Shown here: positions 1 through 7,313 of the stretch, piece after piece | Layout of the letters: every line of letters begins with the position of its first letter | How positions within the stretch are numbered: position 1 is the first letter of the stretch | Assembly: GCA_947471985.1 (NCBI GenBank) | Contig: CANIZL010000039.1 | Location: 1-54,519, forward strand | Direction: 5' to 3' | DNA length: 54,519 nucleotides | DNA from: Verrucomicrobiota bacterium | Lineage (GTDB): Bacteria; Verrucomicrobiota; Verrucomicrobiia; Limisphaerales; UBA9464 | The notes under the pieces: generated by a model | Seen by the model: the letters and a program-made list of their open reading frames with translations, nothing else | Told to the model about the DNA's origin: nothing | Databases searched by the model: none | Translations under genes and position numbers: made by a program

Positions 1-127
1 AAAGAAGCGGCCGGCCGATTTTTTATTCGATGCTCTCAATTTAATCACCTCAGCGCGCATTTTCATCGAGTATCACTCGCGGTAGCCATCCTCGCGCTAT
101 TCCGCACAATCTTAATATTTAGTCTAG

Positions 128-2251
128 CTAACGCGCCAGACACCGTTGCAAACCCGCTGGCGTACTTATTTGGCCGGCGCCGTTATCGCCCCAACCGACA
201 ACCGCGCCATCGTTCTTCAGGGCCACGGTGTGGAATACACCCGCTGCCAAGGCCATCACCCCGGTCAAGCCCGCGGGAATTTCCCTTTGCACATCGTTGT
301 CTCCCCAACCCACCACGGTGCCGGCACTGGTTGCCCCAACAGTGCCCGTGCCGCGCGCGGCAATGGCCGTCAATCGTCCCGCGTTAAGCGGCACGGTTTG
401 CCCCGCAAAATTGCGCCCCCACGAAACCACACTGCCATCCCGCTTAACCGCCAAGGTATAGGCACCTCCCGCCATGATGTTGGTGACGTCGATCAAACCC
501 GCCGGAACATTGGTCCGATCGCCACCATTGTATCCCCAAGCAGCAACGGTTCCATCGCTCTTCAAGGCCACGATGTGTCCGTCGCCCGTGGCAATGGCGG
601 TCACATTCTTCAAGCCAGTCGGAACGGCCAGCAACGGGTCATTGGCGCCCCAAGTCACCACCTTGCCGTCGCTTTGCAAGGCCACGGCGGTTTCTCCCAC
701 CGCCGCGATGGCTTTCACGCCCCGCAGATCGACCGGGACGTTGGTCGGACCGGATCCCCAAACCACGACCGCAGTCGCCTTCGCCGGACGGATGCGGAAA
801 TAGAGTCCTGCCGCCGTCGTCACCTCGAACTCGGCAAACTGATCCGTCGCCTGCGCAACGAAAGGATCACCGATCGGGTTCCAGATTTTCAGATCGCGGG
901 TGGACTCCAACTGGTATGTTCGATCCGGAATCCCACCAAGGCGCACCCGCACTTTGCTGATTTCTATTTGTACACTCGGAACCGGGCCAAATCTGACTTT
1001 TGGTGCAGAGGTATATCCCTTGCCCGGATCCGTGATTAGGATCGCGGTCACGACTCCACCCTGCATGATGGCCGTCGCCTTGGCTCCGCTTCCACCACCA
1101 CCACCGATGAGCGTTACCAGCGGAGTGTTCGTGTAACCCAAACCGCCGTCGGTGACAGTTATGGCCACCACCATACCGTTGGCCACCCGTGCAGTGGCGG
1201 CAGCGATTTGCGGATCGGCGATCAGCGCGACCGAGTGAGCGCCGCCCGCCGCGATGGCGATCACCCGACCTGAATTGGCGGCGGGAGGAGTAGCGGGACC
1301 GTAATTATAGTCCGGGCCGAGTAAATGGCTTTCGAAGCGGTCCAATTGTAGATATCCCCAAACCACCACGGTCCCATCCCGTTGCAAGGCGACCGTATGA
1401 TTTTCCCCCGCCGCGATGGCCACGACCTCGCCTAAAGAGAGGGGTGCCTCGATCGGGCGGGATTCTCCATACGGACCCGTCTGAACGGAGCCCCAGTCCA
1501 CCACCGTGCCATCGCTTTTGAGCGCTACGGTGTGACGGCGGCCCGCCGCAATCGCGGTAACTCCACCTGCTCTCAGCGCGCGGGGAATCGGATTAACTTC
1601 GGCGAATTCCCAGGCGAGGGGTACCTCTCCCCAGGGAACCACCGTACCATCGCTCTTCAAGGCCACGCTGGAATAGCCATTCGCAGCGATGGCCATCACC
1701 TGACTCAAGCCAGCAGGTACGATCGCAGCCGGATTGCCGTTGGTCGGCCAGCCCACCACCGTGCCATCACTTTTGAGGGCCAAGGTGTGAGATGCACCGG
1801 CGGCGAGGGCGATCACACCATTAAGGCCGGTCGGCACATCGGTTGTTCCCCCAAGATTGTTTCCCCACGCCACCACCGTGCCGTCGCGCTTCAAGGCCGC
1901 CACATGCTGAAAACCCGCCGCCATCGCCACGACATCGGTCAAGCCGGCCGGAATCGGTGACTCGCTAAAGATGGTTCCCCAGGTTGCCACGGTGCCGTCG
2001 CGTCGCCAGCCCATGGAGATGTGCGGGCCGGCCGCAATGCCGATCACGCCGCTGATGCCGGCCGGCACCACGGAGCCACCCAAGTAAGGGGATCCCCAGG
2101 CAACGACCGTGCCCGTTGGGACCGTGGACTGGGCCTGGGCATTCCCGGTGAGCAGCAGCGTGAGCAGAGACAGCGTTTGCCACCGTAAGCCGGTAAGGGC
2201 GCGGCGTGCTTGGGGGACGAGCGAACTCGTCGAAACGGTTTTCGTTTTCAT
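128..2251 (-). CDS. Secreted RCC1-repeat beta-propeller protein
   Basis: About 707 residues. I start it at the ATG at 2251 because an AAGGAG Shine-Dalgarno lies about 12 nt upstream and a signal peptide follows (basic start, leucine-rich core, A-Q-A end); the same frame is open 16 codons further. The mature part is built from RCC1-type blades of the pattern VVxWG...VPxGL...AIAAG..H..ALKSDGT: seven before and about five and a half after a non-repeat insert (roughly residues 345-490). The insert has a glycine-rich stretch and a YQLEST-type module of the kind seen near the C-terminus of secreted Verrucomicrobiota proteins; a similar module ends the Ig protein at 34 kb. Two propellers are the likely fold. 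The last blade stops early. Function is unknown; it is probably exported and binds a surface or carbohydrate. The complete IS lies about 300 bp upstream. Confidence 0.85.
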   Translation of the reverse strand: MKTKTVSTSSLVPQARRALTGLRWQTLSLLTLLLTGNAQAQSTVPTGTVVAWGSPYLGGSVVPAGISGVIGIAAGPHISMGWRRDGTVATWGTIFSESPIPAGLTDVVAMAAGFQHVAALKRDGTVVAWGNNLGGTTDVPTGLNGVIALAAGASHTLALKSDGTVVGWPTNGNPAAIVPAGLSQVMAIAANGYSSVALKSDGTVVPWGEVPLAWEFAEVNPIPRALRAGGVTAIAAGRRHTVALKSDGTVVDWGSVQTGPYGESRPIEAPLSLGEVVAIAAGENHTVALQRDGTVVVWGYLQLDRFESHLLGPDYNYGPATPPAANSGRVIAIAAGGAHSVALIADPQIAAATARVANGMVVAITVTDGGLGYTNTPLVTLIGGGGGSGAKATAIMQGGVVTAILITDPGKGYTSAPKVRFGPVPSVQIEISKVRVRLGGIPDRTYQLESTRDLKIWNPIGDPFVAQATDQFAEFEVTTAAGLYFRIRPAKATAVVVWGSGPTNVPVDLRGVKAIAAVGETAVALQSDGKVVTWGANDPLLAVPTGLKNVTAIATGDGHIVALKSDGTVAAWGYNGGDRTNVPAGLIDVTNIMAGGAYTLAVKRDGSVVSWGRNFAGQTVPLNAGRLTAIAARGTGTVGATSAGTVVGWGDNDVQREIPAGLTGVMALAAGVFHTVALKNDGAVVGWGDNGAGQISTPAGLQRCLAR

Positions 2252-2397
2252 AGAACTCACCCAACTCCTTGCAGCCAGCCACCTTGCGCCGGGCGACACC
2301 TAGGTGTTCGGAAACACGTCGGATCGCCGAAATAATACCCCCCGCCTTCTTTACCTTGATCGCCCGGCACCGGATATTCAGCGGTACGGAAAACTCG

Positions 2398-2413
2398 CGC
2401 ACCAATTGGTGCG
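2398..2413. promoter_or_regulatory. 16-bp perfect palindrome upstream of the RCC1 gene
   Basis: CGCACCAATTGGTGCG is a perfect inverted repeat of two 6-bp arms around AATT, about 147 bp upstream of the RCC1 start codon. It could be a dimeric regulator site. The arm-N4-arm layout resembles the palindromes at 36.6-36.8 kb but the arm sequence differs. No sigma-54 promoter is visible between it and the gene. The rest of 2252-2538 shows no convincing gene. Confidence 0.35.
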
Positions 2414-2538
2414 ACAATTCGGACAGCCGAGAGAGATTTTGGAAATAGGCGTAGCGGCGGCCAGGTATTGGCCGAAATTATGGAAGTCCCGGAAGCTGGT
2501 GCGTCCACTGGGTCTTGTCCACAGCAGATGGCTGGGTG

Positions 2539-2547
2539 AGCTGCTGA
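2539..2547. repeat. Left 9-bp target-site duplication of the IS
   Basis: AGCTGCTGA directly abuts the left inverted repeat of the insertion sequence and recurs in the same orientation at 4291-4299. Confidence 0.9.
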
Positions 2548-2567
2548 GGGTGTGGGACAAATATCTT

Positions 2568-3935
2568 CTAACCGCCGCCCGAGGGTGTGAGGGGTAGGGT
2601 ATCGGCTCGGCTGGCGAGCTGGTGACGTCGGTGTTCCCAGAAGGCGTCGAGGCGTCGGCTGTGCTGGAGGCAGCGCAGATCCAGGATGTTGCTGGCGCCC
2701 GGGCGACTCCAGTGCATGCCGGACTGCTTGCAGCGCTTGCCGATGACGGTCTTGCACCCGGCTTCCACGACGCCGGAGCCGATAAAGAAGCCTTTCTTTC
2801 GAAAGGTCCGGTACTGCATCCGGTCCACGTTTTCGGTGAAATAGTGCAGGGCTTTGTTAACGGCTTCATCGCAGCCCAACCGGGCCGCTTCCACCTGCGC
2901 ATCGGTAATCAGTGATTTCACTCCATTCCTGAGCAACCGGCGCTTCCATCGCCGGTGACGTGGCTTGAAATCCGGATGATCCCGGCTCCCCAGCAGGGCC
3001 TCAACCACCCGGCCGGCGTGTTCCATCCCGTGGAAGAAGTCCACGATCTGGGTGGCCTTGGGAAAGTTGGCCGCACCCAGCGCGGCCAAGCCCGCGGCAC
3101 CATCGACGATGTAAACAGTCTCCGCAGTGGCTCCGAGCCCACGCCGGATGGCCTCCTGTCGTAGCAACGGACCAAAGGCATCCACGGTTCCCAGTTTAGA
3201 AACGTAGGTGGTCGAGTCCCAGTCACGGACCGGACTGCCCTTCTCATCAACCCGATGCTGAGTGAAGACGCACCCCAGGTACACTTGGCGGGTCTTGGCG
3301 CTCCCATCTGGCTGCCGGCCGGCCACCCCCTCCAACTCCGCCCGTCGCATCGGTATGCCGGTACCGTCGGCACTGACATAAAGGACTTTAGCCGTGGTCT
3401 CTTCGCGTCGTGCTGGCCGCTTCTGCCACACGGCCGCCTCCGGCCCAATGTGCTGCACCATCCGTTGAATCTGGCGGGCGGAAACGGCCCTGCCGCCGAT
3501 CTCCTCCAGACTCGCCTCGGCCTCCTGATAACTGGTCTCCCGACTCCCTGCTCGGCAGATCATTCGAGCCAGGCCAGGCGTACACCCCAACTCCCAGCCC
3601 AGCACCGCATCCGCCGGGGCAATCCCCGACCGGTGGGCCGGGTCATGATAATAGTCCCGACAAATGGAAACGCTCCCAAAGAGCCCATCGACCTGACGTT
3701 TTATCCGCCCTTTGAAGACCTCCCCAAGCCGCGCCTGGTACGCCATGTCAAGGCCGTCGACGGCCTGCTGCAACACCCAGCCCAGCAGTTCATTGGTCTG
3801 ACGGAATACGGCCGCCCGTAGGGCGACCTCAAAGGCGGCCACATCCGGCTTCCCGGCGGCCAGAAAGTGCCGGATCAGCTCGGCAATTTCGGCTTCCCGC
3901 GCGAGAGACGGGGCGGGGTCGAGAGCTTTTTTTTT
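2568..3935 (-). CDS. ISKra4-family transposase, main frame (orfB)
   Basis: DDE transposase part of the insertion sequence, given here from the A9 slippery run to its stop, which falls in the inner edge of the left inverted repeat. Landmarks are YVSADGTGIPM (first acidic residue), YIVDGAAGL followed by a DFFHGMEH block, and GSGVVEAGCK with the late Glu, the characteristic C-terminal signature of this family. The frame stays open upstream of the A run to 4286, but that stretch is the shadow of orfA and does not look coding. A -1 slip on A9 would join orfA to this frame and give one protein of about 547 residues if orfA starts at 4210. Confidence 0.88.
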   Translation of the reverse strand, partial: KKKALDPAPSLAREAEIAELIRHFLAAGKPDVAAFEVALRAAVFRQTNELLGWVLQQAVDGLDMAYQARLGEVFKGRIKRQVDGLFGSVSICRDYYHDPAHRSGIAPADAVLGWELGCTPGLARMICRAGSRETSYQEAEASLEEIGGRAVSARQIQRMVQHIGPEAAVWQKRPARREETTAKVLYVSADGTGIPMRRAELEGVAGRQPDGSAKTRQVYLGCVFTQHRVDEKGSPVRDWDSTTYVSKLGTVDAFGPLLRQEAIRRGLGATAETVYIVDGAAGLAALGAANFPKATQIVDFFHGMEHAGRVVEALLGSRDHPDFKPRHRRWKRRLLRNGVKSLITDAQVEAARLGCDEAVNKALHYFTENVDRMQYRTFRKKGFFIGSGVVEAGCKTVIGKRCKQSGMHWSRPGASNILDLRCLQHSRRLDAFWEHRRHQLASRADTLPLTPSGGG

Positions 3936-4210
3936 GATCCCGCCAAGCGCTGACGGGTCTCGGCAACGACACTGTCGAGGTACTGCTCGGTGAGTTCGCG
4001 GGCACGCTGATACCCCGCGATGGCTTCCTGGAGTGCGGGGACCTCCGCTGCGGTTACGTGGCGGGAAACATTGCGCCCGTTCTCCCGATACTGGAGACGG
4101 CAGTACCCGGCGTCCTTGCTGCTCGGTCGATGCGAGCAGGGACACAGTTTGCCTTTCTCCATGGAAGAAATCGTCGCCAGCTCCGATAAAAGTTGAGAAT
4201 GAGATTTCAC
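3875..4210 (-). CDS. Upstream IS frame (orfA), N-terminal part of transposase
   Basis: A 111-residue frame upstream of and overlapping the transposase frame. It begins at a GTG (4210) or at the internal ATG at 4162. It has a Cys/His-containing start (KLCPCSHRP...GYCRLQ) and a helical middle of the kind found before ISKra4-type transposases and often annotated separately as a small DUF protein. Its codons TCA AAA AAA AAG cross the A9 run. Without frameshifting translation continues about 17 residues past the run and stops; with a -1 slip it enters the catalytic frame. Its separate role is inferred to be DNA binding. Confidence 0.75.
   Translation of the reverse strand: MKSHSQLLSELATISSMEKGKLCPCSHRPSSKDAGYCRLQYRENGRNVSRHVTAAEVPALQEAIAGYQRARELTEQYLDSVVAETRQRLAGSKKKLSTPPRLSRGKPKLPS
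3927..3935 (-). promoter_or_regulatory. A9 slippery run for -1 frameshifting in the IS
   Basis: Nine consecutive A on the coding strand lie where orfA and the transposase frame overlap. The transposase frame is exactly -1 relative to orfA, so ribosomal slippage or transcriptional slippage on the run would give the full-length protein. I did not identify a clear stimulatory stem-loop downstream. Confidence 0.7.
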
Positions 4211-4290
4211 TCAAAGTATCTACTGTTGTAGATACGTCGGCGCAATTAAAAGGCGCATTTCGCAGCGCTGAAGAATTTTGTCTCACACCC

Positions 4291-4299
4291 AGCTGCTGA
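4291..4299. repeat. Right 9-bp target-site duplication of the IS
   Basis: AGCTGCTGA, an exact direct copy of 2539-2547, immediately outside the right inverted repeat. Confidence 0.9.
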
Positions 4300-4433
4300 C
4301 TTTGTGAAATGGACGCCGAGATCTGGACTACTGGTTAGGTTAAGGAGCTCAGTTTTACGTCGCCGGGCGCGCCGGGGGGATGGGGGAGTGGTAGGCCGAG
4401 GTTCCCAGTCGGCAGGGTGTCCTGCTCGCGCGG

Positions 4434-4967
4434 CTACTTGACGAGTGCGCGGTATAGGATCCAGAGGACGACTGTTCCGGCGATGCTGGTCCAGAGGCCG
4501 CTCGCGCGCCGTCGCCGGACATAGAACAGTAGCCAGAGCCCCGTCGCCGCAACCAATGAAAGGACGACGGCCGATACGTCGATCAGCCACGCCCATCCGT
4601 TGCCGGTATGCCGGCCCTTGTGCAGGTCGTTGATTAAAGCCACCCAGCCTTCGCGGGTTACGCTGAGTTCGTAGGCGCCGGTTTTTCGGTTCACTGTGGC
4701 GTCTGCTGAGAATGCCGGTCCCTTGAAGGCCACGCTGCATTCGGTCTCGTCGGTTCGGAAATCGTCCACCAGTCCGGTCACTCCGTGGGTACGCCGAAAG
4801 AACTCGGCGATGGCCAGCCGGTCGATGGACTTTTCGTCACCGCCAGCGGCCAACCACGTGGGATCGAGTTCGCCTTTGATCCGCTCGGTTTGGCGCGCGG
4901 TGCCAAAAGTCCAGTGGGGATGGTTCAGCGTGAATCCGGTGAGGGCGAAGAAGAGAAGAGGGTTCAG
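4434..4967 (-). pseudogene. 5'-truncated PepSY-associated membrane protein
   Basis: The readable frame carries features of the PepSY_TM family: a first hydrophobic segment LNPLLFFALTGFTLNHP, a short periplasmic part containing REGWVALINDLHKGRHTG, then two membrane segments around LLFYVRRRRASG. These proteins usually begin with a basic leader and an RxxHxxxG stretch before the first helix; here similarity ends at about 4967. No ATG, GTG or TTG precedes the first helix in this frame; the first usable start is a TTG at 4853, after that helix. The upstream sequence is an inverted repeat followed by simple repeats, so I read the gene as having lost its 5' end. A shortened but translated protein from 4853 with the last two helices remains possible. 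PepSY membrane proteins often act with iron or copper uptake systems; none is nearby. Confidence 0.7.
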
Positions 4968-4990
4968 CGGTTGCGTTCTGCCCTCGTTTT

Positions 4991-5073
4991 CCCCGCGACT
5001 CCGCGACTCCGCGTGCGTCTTCTGAGGAGCGCGTGCGGTGGGGATTATGGCACGCGGAGGCGCGGAGACGGGG
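4991..5073. repeat. Imperfect inverted repeat with CCGCGACT/GGCGCGGAG arms
   Basis: The left arm (4991-5016), CCCCGCGACTCCGCG...TGC, is nearly complementary to the right arm (5050-5073), GCACGCGGAGGCGCGGAG...; about 33 nt separate them. Both arms contain short internal direct repeats of CGCGACTC or GGCGCGGAG. It sits at the broken 5' end of the PepSY gene and next to the octamer array. It may be a dispersed palindromic element, which a genome-wide copy count would show. Confidence 0.6.
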
Positions 5074-5082
5074 AGGCGCGGA

Positions 5083-5154
5083 GAGATGGAGAGATGGAGA
5101 GATGGAGAGATGGAGAGATGGAGAGATGGAGAGATGGAGAGATGGAGAGATGGA
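5083..5154. repeat. Nine perfect tandem copies of the octamer GAGATGGA
   Basis: Nine uninterrupted 8-bp units (72 bp) follow degenerate GGAGGCGCGGAG-like units. The unit length is not a multiple of three, so the array is not a protein repeat; the open frames across it are artefacts of the repeat. It is the kind of array that changes length by slipped-strand replication. It lies about 115 bp upstream of the phased array for the 5486 gene. Confidence 0.95.
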
Positions 5155-5271
5155 GGCGTGGAGTCATGGAGACGGGGGGAGGAGAAGAGGGGATCAAAGG
5201 TTGAGGTTTGGATCTTTTTCCCAACGTCGCTGCATCTCCGCGGGGCCTAGCGGTCTTGGTTGATCCGTTTT

Positions 5272-5310
5272 CGGAACAGCAACGGAACGGTTTGTTCCGG
5301 TAACGTTCCA
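5272..5310 (+). promoter_or_regulatory. Phased enhancer-like array (CGGAAC/GTTCCG every 11 bp)
   Basis: Hexamers CGGAAC (5272), CGGAAC (5283), GTTCCG (5294) and GTTCCA (5305) recur every 11 bp, the first two in one orientation and the last two inverted. This looks like binding sites for an activator on one face of the helix, 84-122 bp upstream of the sigma-54 promoter at 5394. That distance is typical of an upstream activating sequence for an NtrC-type activator. The assignment is inference. Confidence 0.6.
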
Positions 5311-5393
5311 TGGGGCGGGTTTTTCGGGCGTGCAAAGGCCGAAAAGGGGCGTTTCCGGAGCGGGGGAGGATTGTTTTGGGGTGTTTGGCGGGT

Positions 5394-5408
5394 TGGCACG
5401 CCGGTTGC
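5394..5408 (+). promoter_or_regulatory. Sigma-54 (-24/-12) promoter
   Basis: TGGCACG-CCGG-TTGC matches the sigma-54 consensus TGGCACG-N4-TTGC exactly, with GG and GC at the required spacing. Transcription would start near 5420 and give a leader of about 66 nt before the ATG at 5486. Confidence 0.85.
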
Positions 5409-5485
5409 GATAGGGGGTATAAGTGAACGGACTGTGAAAATCACGGGCCGAACATTAAGTGTTAAATCATAAATATATTAATATC

Positions 5486-6007
5486 ATGAAAGTCTCGTAC
5501 AAAATCGCCAGCTCCGTCGTCGCCGCCCTGATCTGCAGCGTCGCTCTCCAAGCCAAGCAAGGTGCCACTGATCCGATCCCCGGCACCAGCAAGGGCGGCA
5601 TCAAGAGCGGTGGCGGCAGTGGTGGTGGTGGCAGCACCACGCCCGCGCCCACCCCGGCTCCGTTGCCGGCCATCACGGTGGGGCCCATCAACTTTGCGCC
5701 CACGCCGGCGGTCAATGGTGTGGTGCCCGTGTGCACGGGTGATTACCGTGTGGATCCGTACTACCCGACGTTGCTCGACATGACGGTCAACGTCAGCGTC
5801 AGCTCGCTGGATGTTCCGGATGGCACCGTTCTGAACATCAATGTGGTGGGCACCGGTGGCACCTTGTATCCCTACACCAGCAGCTCGATCGTCATCACCG
5901 GCGGCGCGGGAATCTGCTCGGAAAAGGTATTCGTCACCCTCGGCGCCGGCCTGGCCGGTGTGGTGATCACGGACGCGTTCGGCGGCGTGGTTTTCACCAC
6001 CAACTAA
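5486..6007 (+). CDS. Small secreted protein under sigma-54 control
   Basis: A 173-residue protein that I do not recognise. I start it at the ATG at 5486, where a clear signal peptide begins (KVSYK, hydrophobic core, ALQAK). It is followed by a flexible linker (GGGSGGGGST, then a Pro/Ala/Thr run) and a compact beta-rich domain of about 120 residues with only two cysteines (VCTGDY and GICSEK), which could form a disulfide after export. There is no membrane anchor, PEP-CTERM or other sorting signal at the end. It is monocistronic: a sigma-54 promoter lies upstream and a strong hairpin downstream. The leader is AT-rich and lacks a Shine-Dalgarno. A role at the cell surface or in an extracellular assembly is inferred from export and regulation only. 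Confidence 0.85.
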   Translation: MKVSYKIASSVVAALICSVALQAKQGATDPIPGTSKGGIKSGGGSGGGGSTTPAPTPAPLPAITVGPINFAPTPAVNGVVPVCTGDYRVDPYYPTLLDMTVNVSVSSLDVPDGTVLNINVVGTGGTLYPYTSSSIVITGGAGICSEKVFVTLGAGLAGVVITDAFGGVVFTTN

Positions 6008-6027
6008 ACGGCTCGCGTTAGGAATGG

Positions 6028-6059
6028 AATGGGCGGGTCGGATCACCGACCCGCCCATT
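6028..6059. terminator. Bidirectional hairpin terminator between convergent genes
   Basis: A perfect 14-bp stem (AATGGGCGGGTCGG / CCGACCCGCCCATT) with an ATCA loop lies between the convergent ends of the small secreted gene and the SGNH hydrolase gene. Only short T runs flank it. Confidence 0.8.
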
Positions 6060-6100
6060 TGCGCGTGCGGGCGGAGGAAGGCCCGGGCCGTTTGCGGAGC

Positions 6101-7243
6101 TCAGGGTTCGGAGCGGAGGGCGCGTCGCAAGGTGGGTTCAAGGGCGTCGGCCAGGCGCATGAAACCAAGATCGGTGGGGTGGGTGCCATCCACCGTGGCT
6201 TCGCCATCCGTCCCGATCAGCTTCTCCGCCGGGACATAGTATAGTTTGCGCTGACCGGCCCGACGGAGTCGGTCATAGGTTTTTCGCAGTTCGACGTTGG
6301 CCTCCTGGACCCGCCGTCGCCGGGATTCGACAAACGGGTCGTCGGCGTAGTGGAGGTGTTCCACCAAAACGATGGGTGTGGTCGGATGCGCGGCGCGCAG
6401 GCAGAGGATAAACTTCTCGCAGCGTTCGGCGACCTGGGCTGCACTCATGTTGGGCAGCGGATCCAGGACGAACACCGCCGGATCCAGCGCGGCGAACAAC
6501 GTGGCCACTTCGGGCTCACTGAGCGCATTGCCGGAGAATCCGAGATTGAGCGTCGGCCGATCCAGCCGGCGACCGAGGATTGCCGGATACGCGAGGCCCG
6601 GTCGGGACGCACAGCCGCCTTGGACGATCGACGTTCCATAGAACGCGATGGGCCGGGCATTGCTTCGCGTACGGGACACCGCCGCGAGTGTCGATCCTTC
6701 GGGGACGCCCACACTGACGGCGTTCACGCCATTGTAGAGCGGCAGGTACAGGAGGTATTCGCGCGTCCCGGGTGGCAGACCCCGCACCAACACGCGTTCT
6801 TCGTTGGTTTTCTCCGGCCGGCCGTTGGCCAGCCAGCGCCAGTGTCCCGCTTCCCGCACATATAAATCCACACCACTCACGCCGGTGGCCGGCATATGGG
6901 GCATGGCCAGGTTGCTGCGCCGCAGGGACCAGCGGGCGGCGATGGTGGTGGCGTCCGTGGTAAAGTGCACCGCCATCCCAGCGGAATCCTGGCTCAAGTT
7001 CCAGACGTCCGGTCGAACCAGAGGCTGGGCGGCGCCGGGGAGTCGATCATAAAAACTGGCGGTATTAGTCCAGCCTTTGCCTTCCATGGCGAGGGTCCGC
7101 GCATCCTGCCAGTTCCAGGGCGAGGCGGTGCCGGTGGAAGGGGTTGCTGCTGTGGCCCGCGCGAGGGCAAGCGACACCGCCAACAGGAGGGAACTCAGGC
7201 CGTGTCGCGCGCACTTTGGGGGAATTATTAACCCGGGGATCAT
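6101..7243 (-). CDS. Secreted SGNH/GDSL-type hydrolase with GxDLY domain
   Basis: A 380-residue exported esterase-like protein. After a signal peptide (about residues 1-33) comes an N-terminal beta domain bearing the GVDLY motif (about 124-128) typical of GxDLY proteins. The SGNH hydrolase domain follows: FYGTSIVQGG with the nucleophile Ser205, GFSGNAL as the block with the oxyanion Gly and Asn, and DGTHP near the end with Asp352 and His355. This is the usual pairing of the GxDLY and Lipase_GDSL_3 families, which include acetyl-esterases acting on sugars or polysaccharides. The precise substrate cannot be read from sequence. It is a single gene converging on the small secreted protein. Confidence 0.88.
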   Translation of the reverse strand: MIPGLIIPPKCARHGLSSLLLAVSLALARATAATPSTGTASPWNWQDARTLAMEGKGWTNTASFYDRLPGAAQPLVRPDVWNLSQDSAGMAVHFTTDATTIAARWSLRRSNLAMPHMPATGVSGVDLYVREAGHWRWLANGRPEKTNEERVLVRGLPPGTREYLLYLPLYNGVNAVSVGVPEGSTLAAVSRTRSNARPIAFYGTSIVQGGCASRPGLAYPAILGRRLDRPTLNLGFSGNALSEPEVATLFAALDPAVFVLDPLPNMSAAQVAERCEKFILCLRAAHPTTPIVLVEHLHYADDPFVESRRRRVQEANVELRKTYDRLRRAGQRKLYYVPAEKLIGTDGEATVDGTHPTDLGFMRLADALEPTLRRALRSEP

Positions 7244-7313
7244 GCCCGCACACTAAAGGGCGGCGGCAGCGATCCCAAGCCGGAGTGATCCGTGCGGTGC
7301 CAATGACCGGCGG

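Larger units (their letters stand above)
2548..4290 (-). mobile_element. Complete ISKra4-family insertion sequence (1743 bp)
   Basis: The element starts GGGTGTGGGAC at 2548 and ends GTCTCACACCC at 4290. The two ends are 21-bp inverted repeats (2548-2568 and 4270-4290) matching at 18 positions, with GGG at both tips, as I recall for the ISKra4 family. A perfect 9-bp direct repeat flanks it, so it moved in by transposition and its ends have not decayed. Inside are a short upstream frame and the transposase frame, joined by an A9 run. The transposase has no internal stop, so the copy may still be active. It sits between the RCC1 gene and the broken PepSY gene and does not clearly interrupt a gene. 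Confidence 0.92.

Noticed and set aside
2304-2597. Small plus-strand frame left of the IS
   Set aside because: No family resemblance, and it runs into the IS, so it is chance sequence.
5047-5061. Possible further -24 box TGGCACGCGGAGGCG
   Set aside because: There is no TTGC at -12 spacing; the match comes from the GC-rich inverted repeat.
5033-5263. Open frames encoding MERWRDGE-type repeats
   Set aside because: They are the result of reading the 8-bp repeat in three frames and are not genes.
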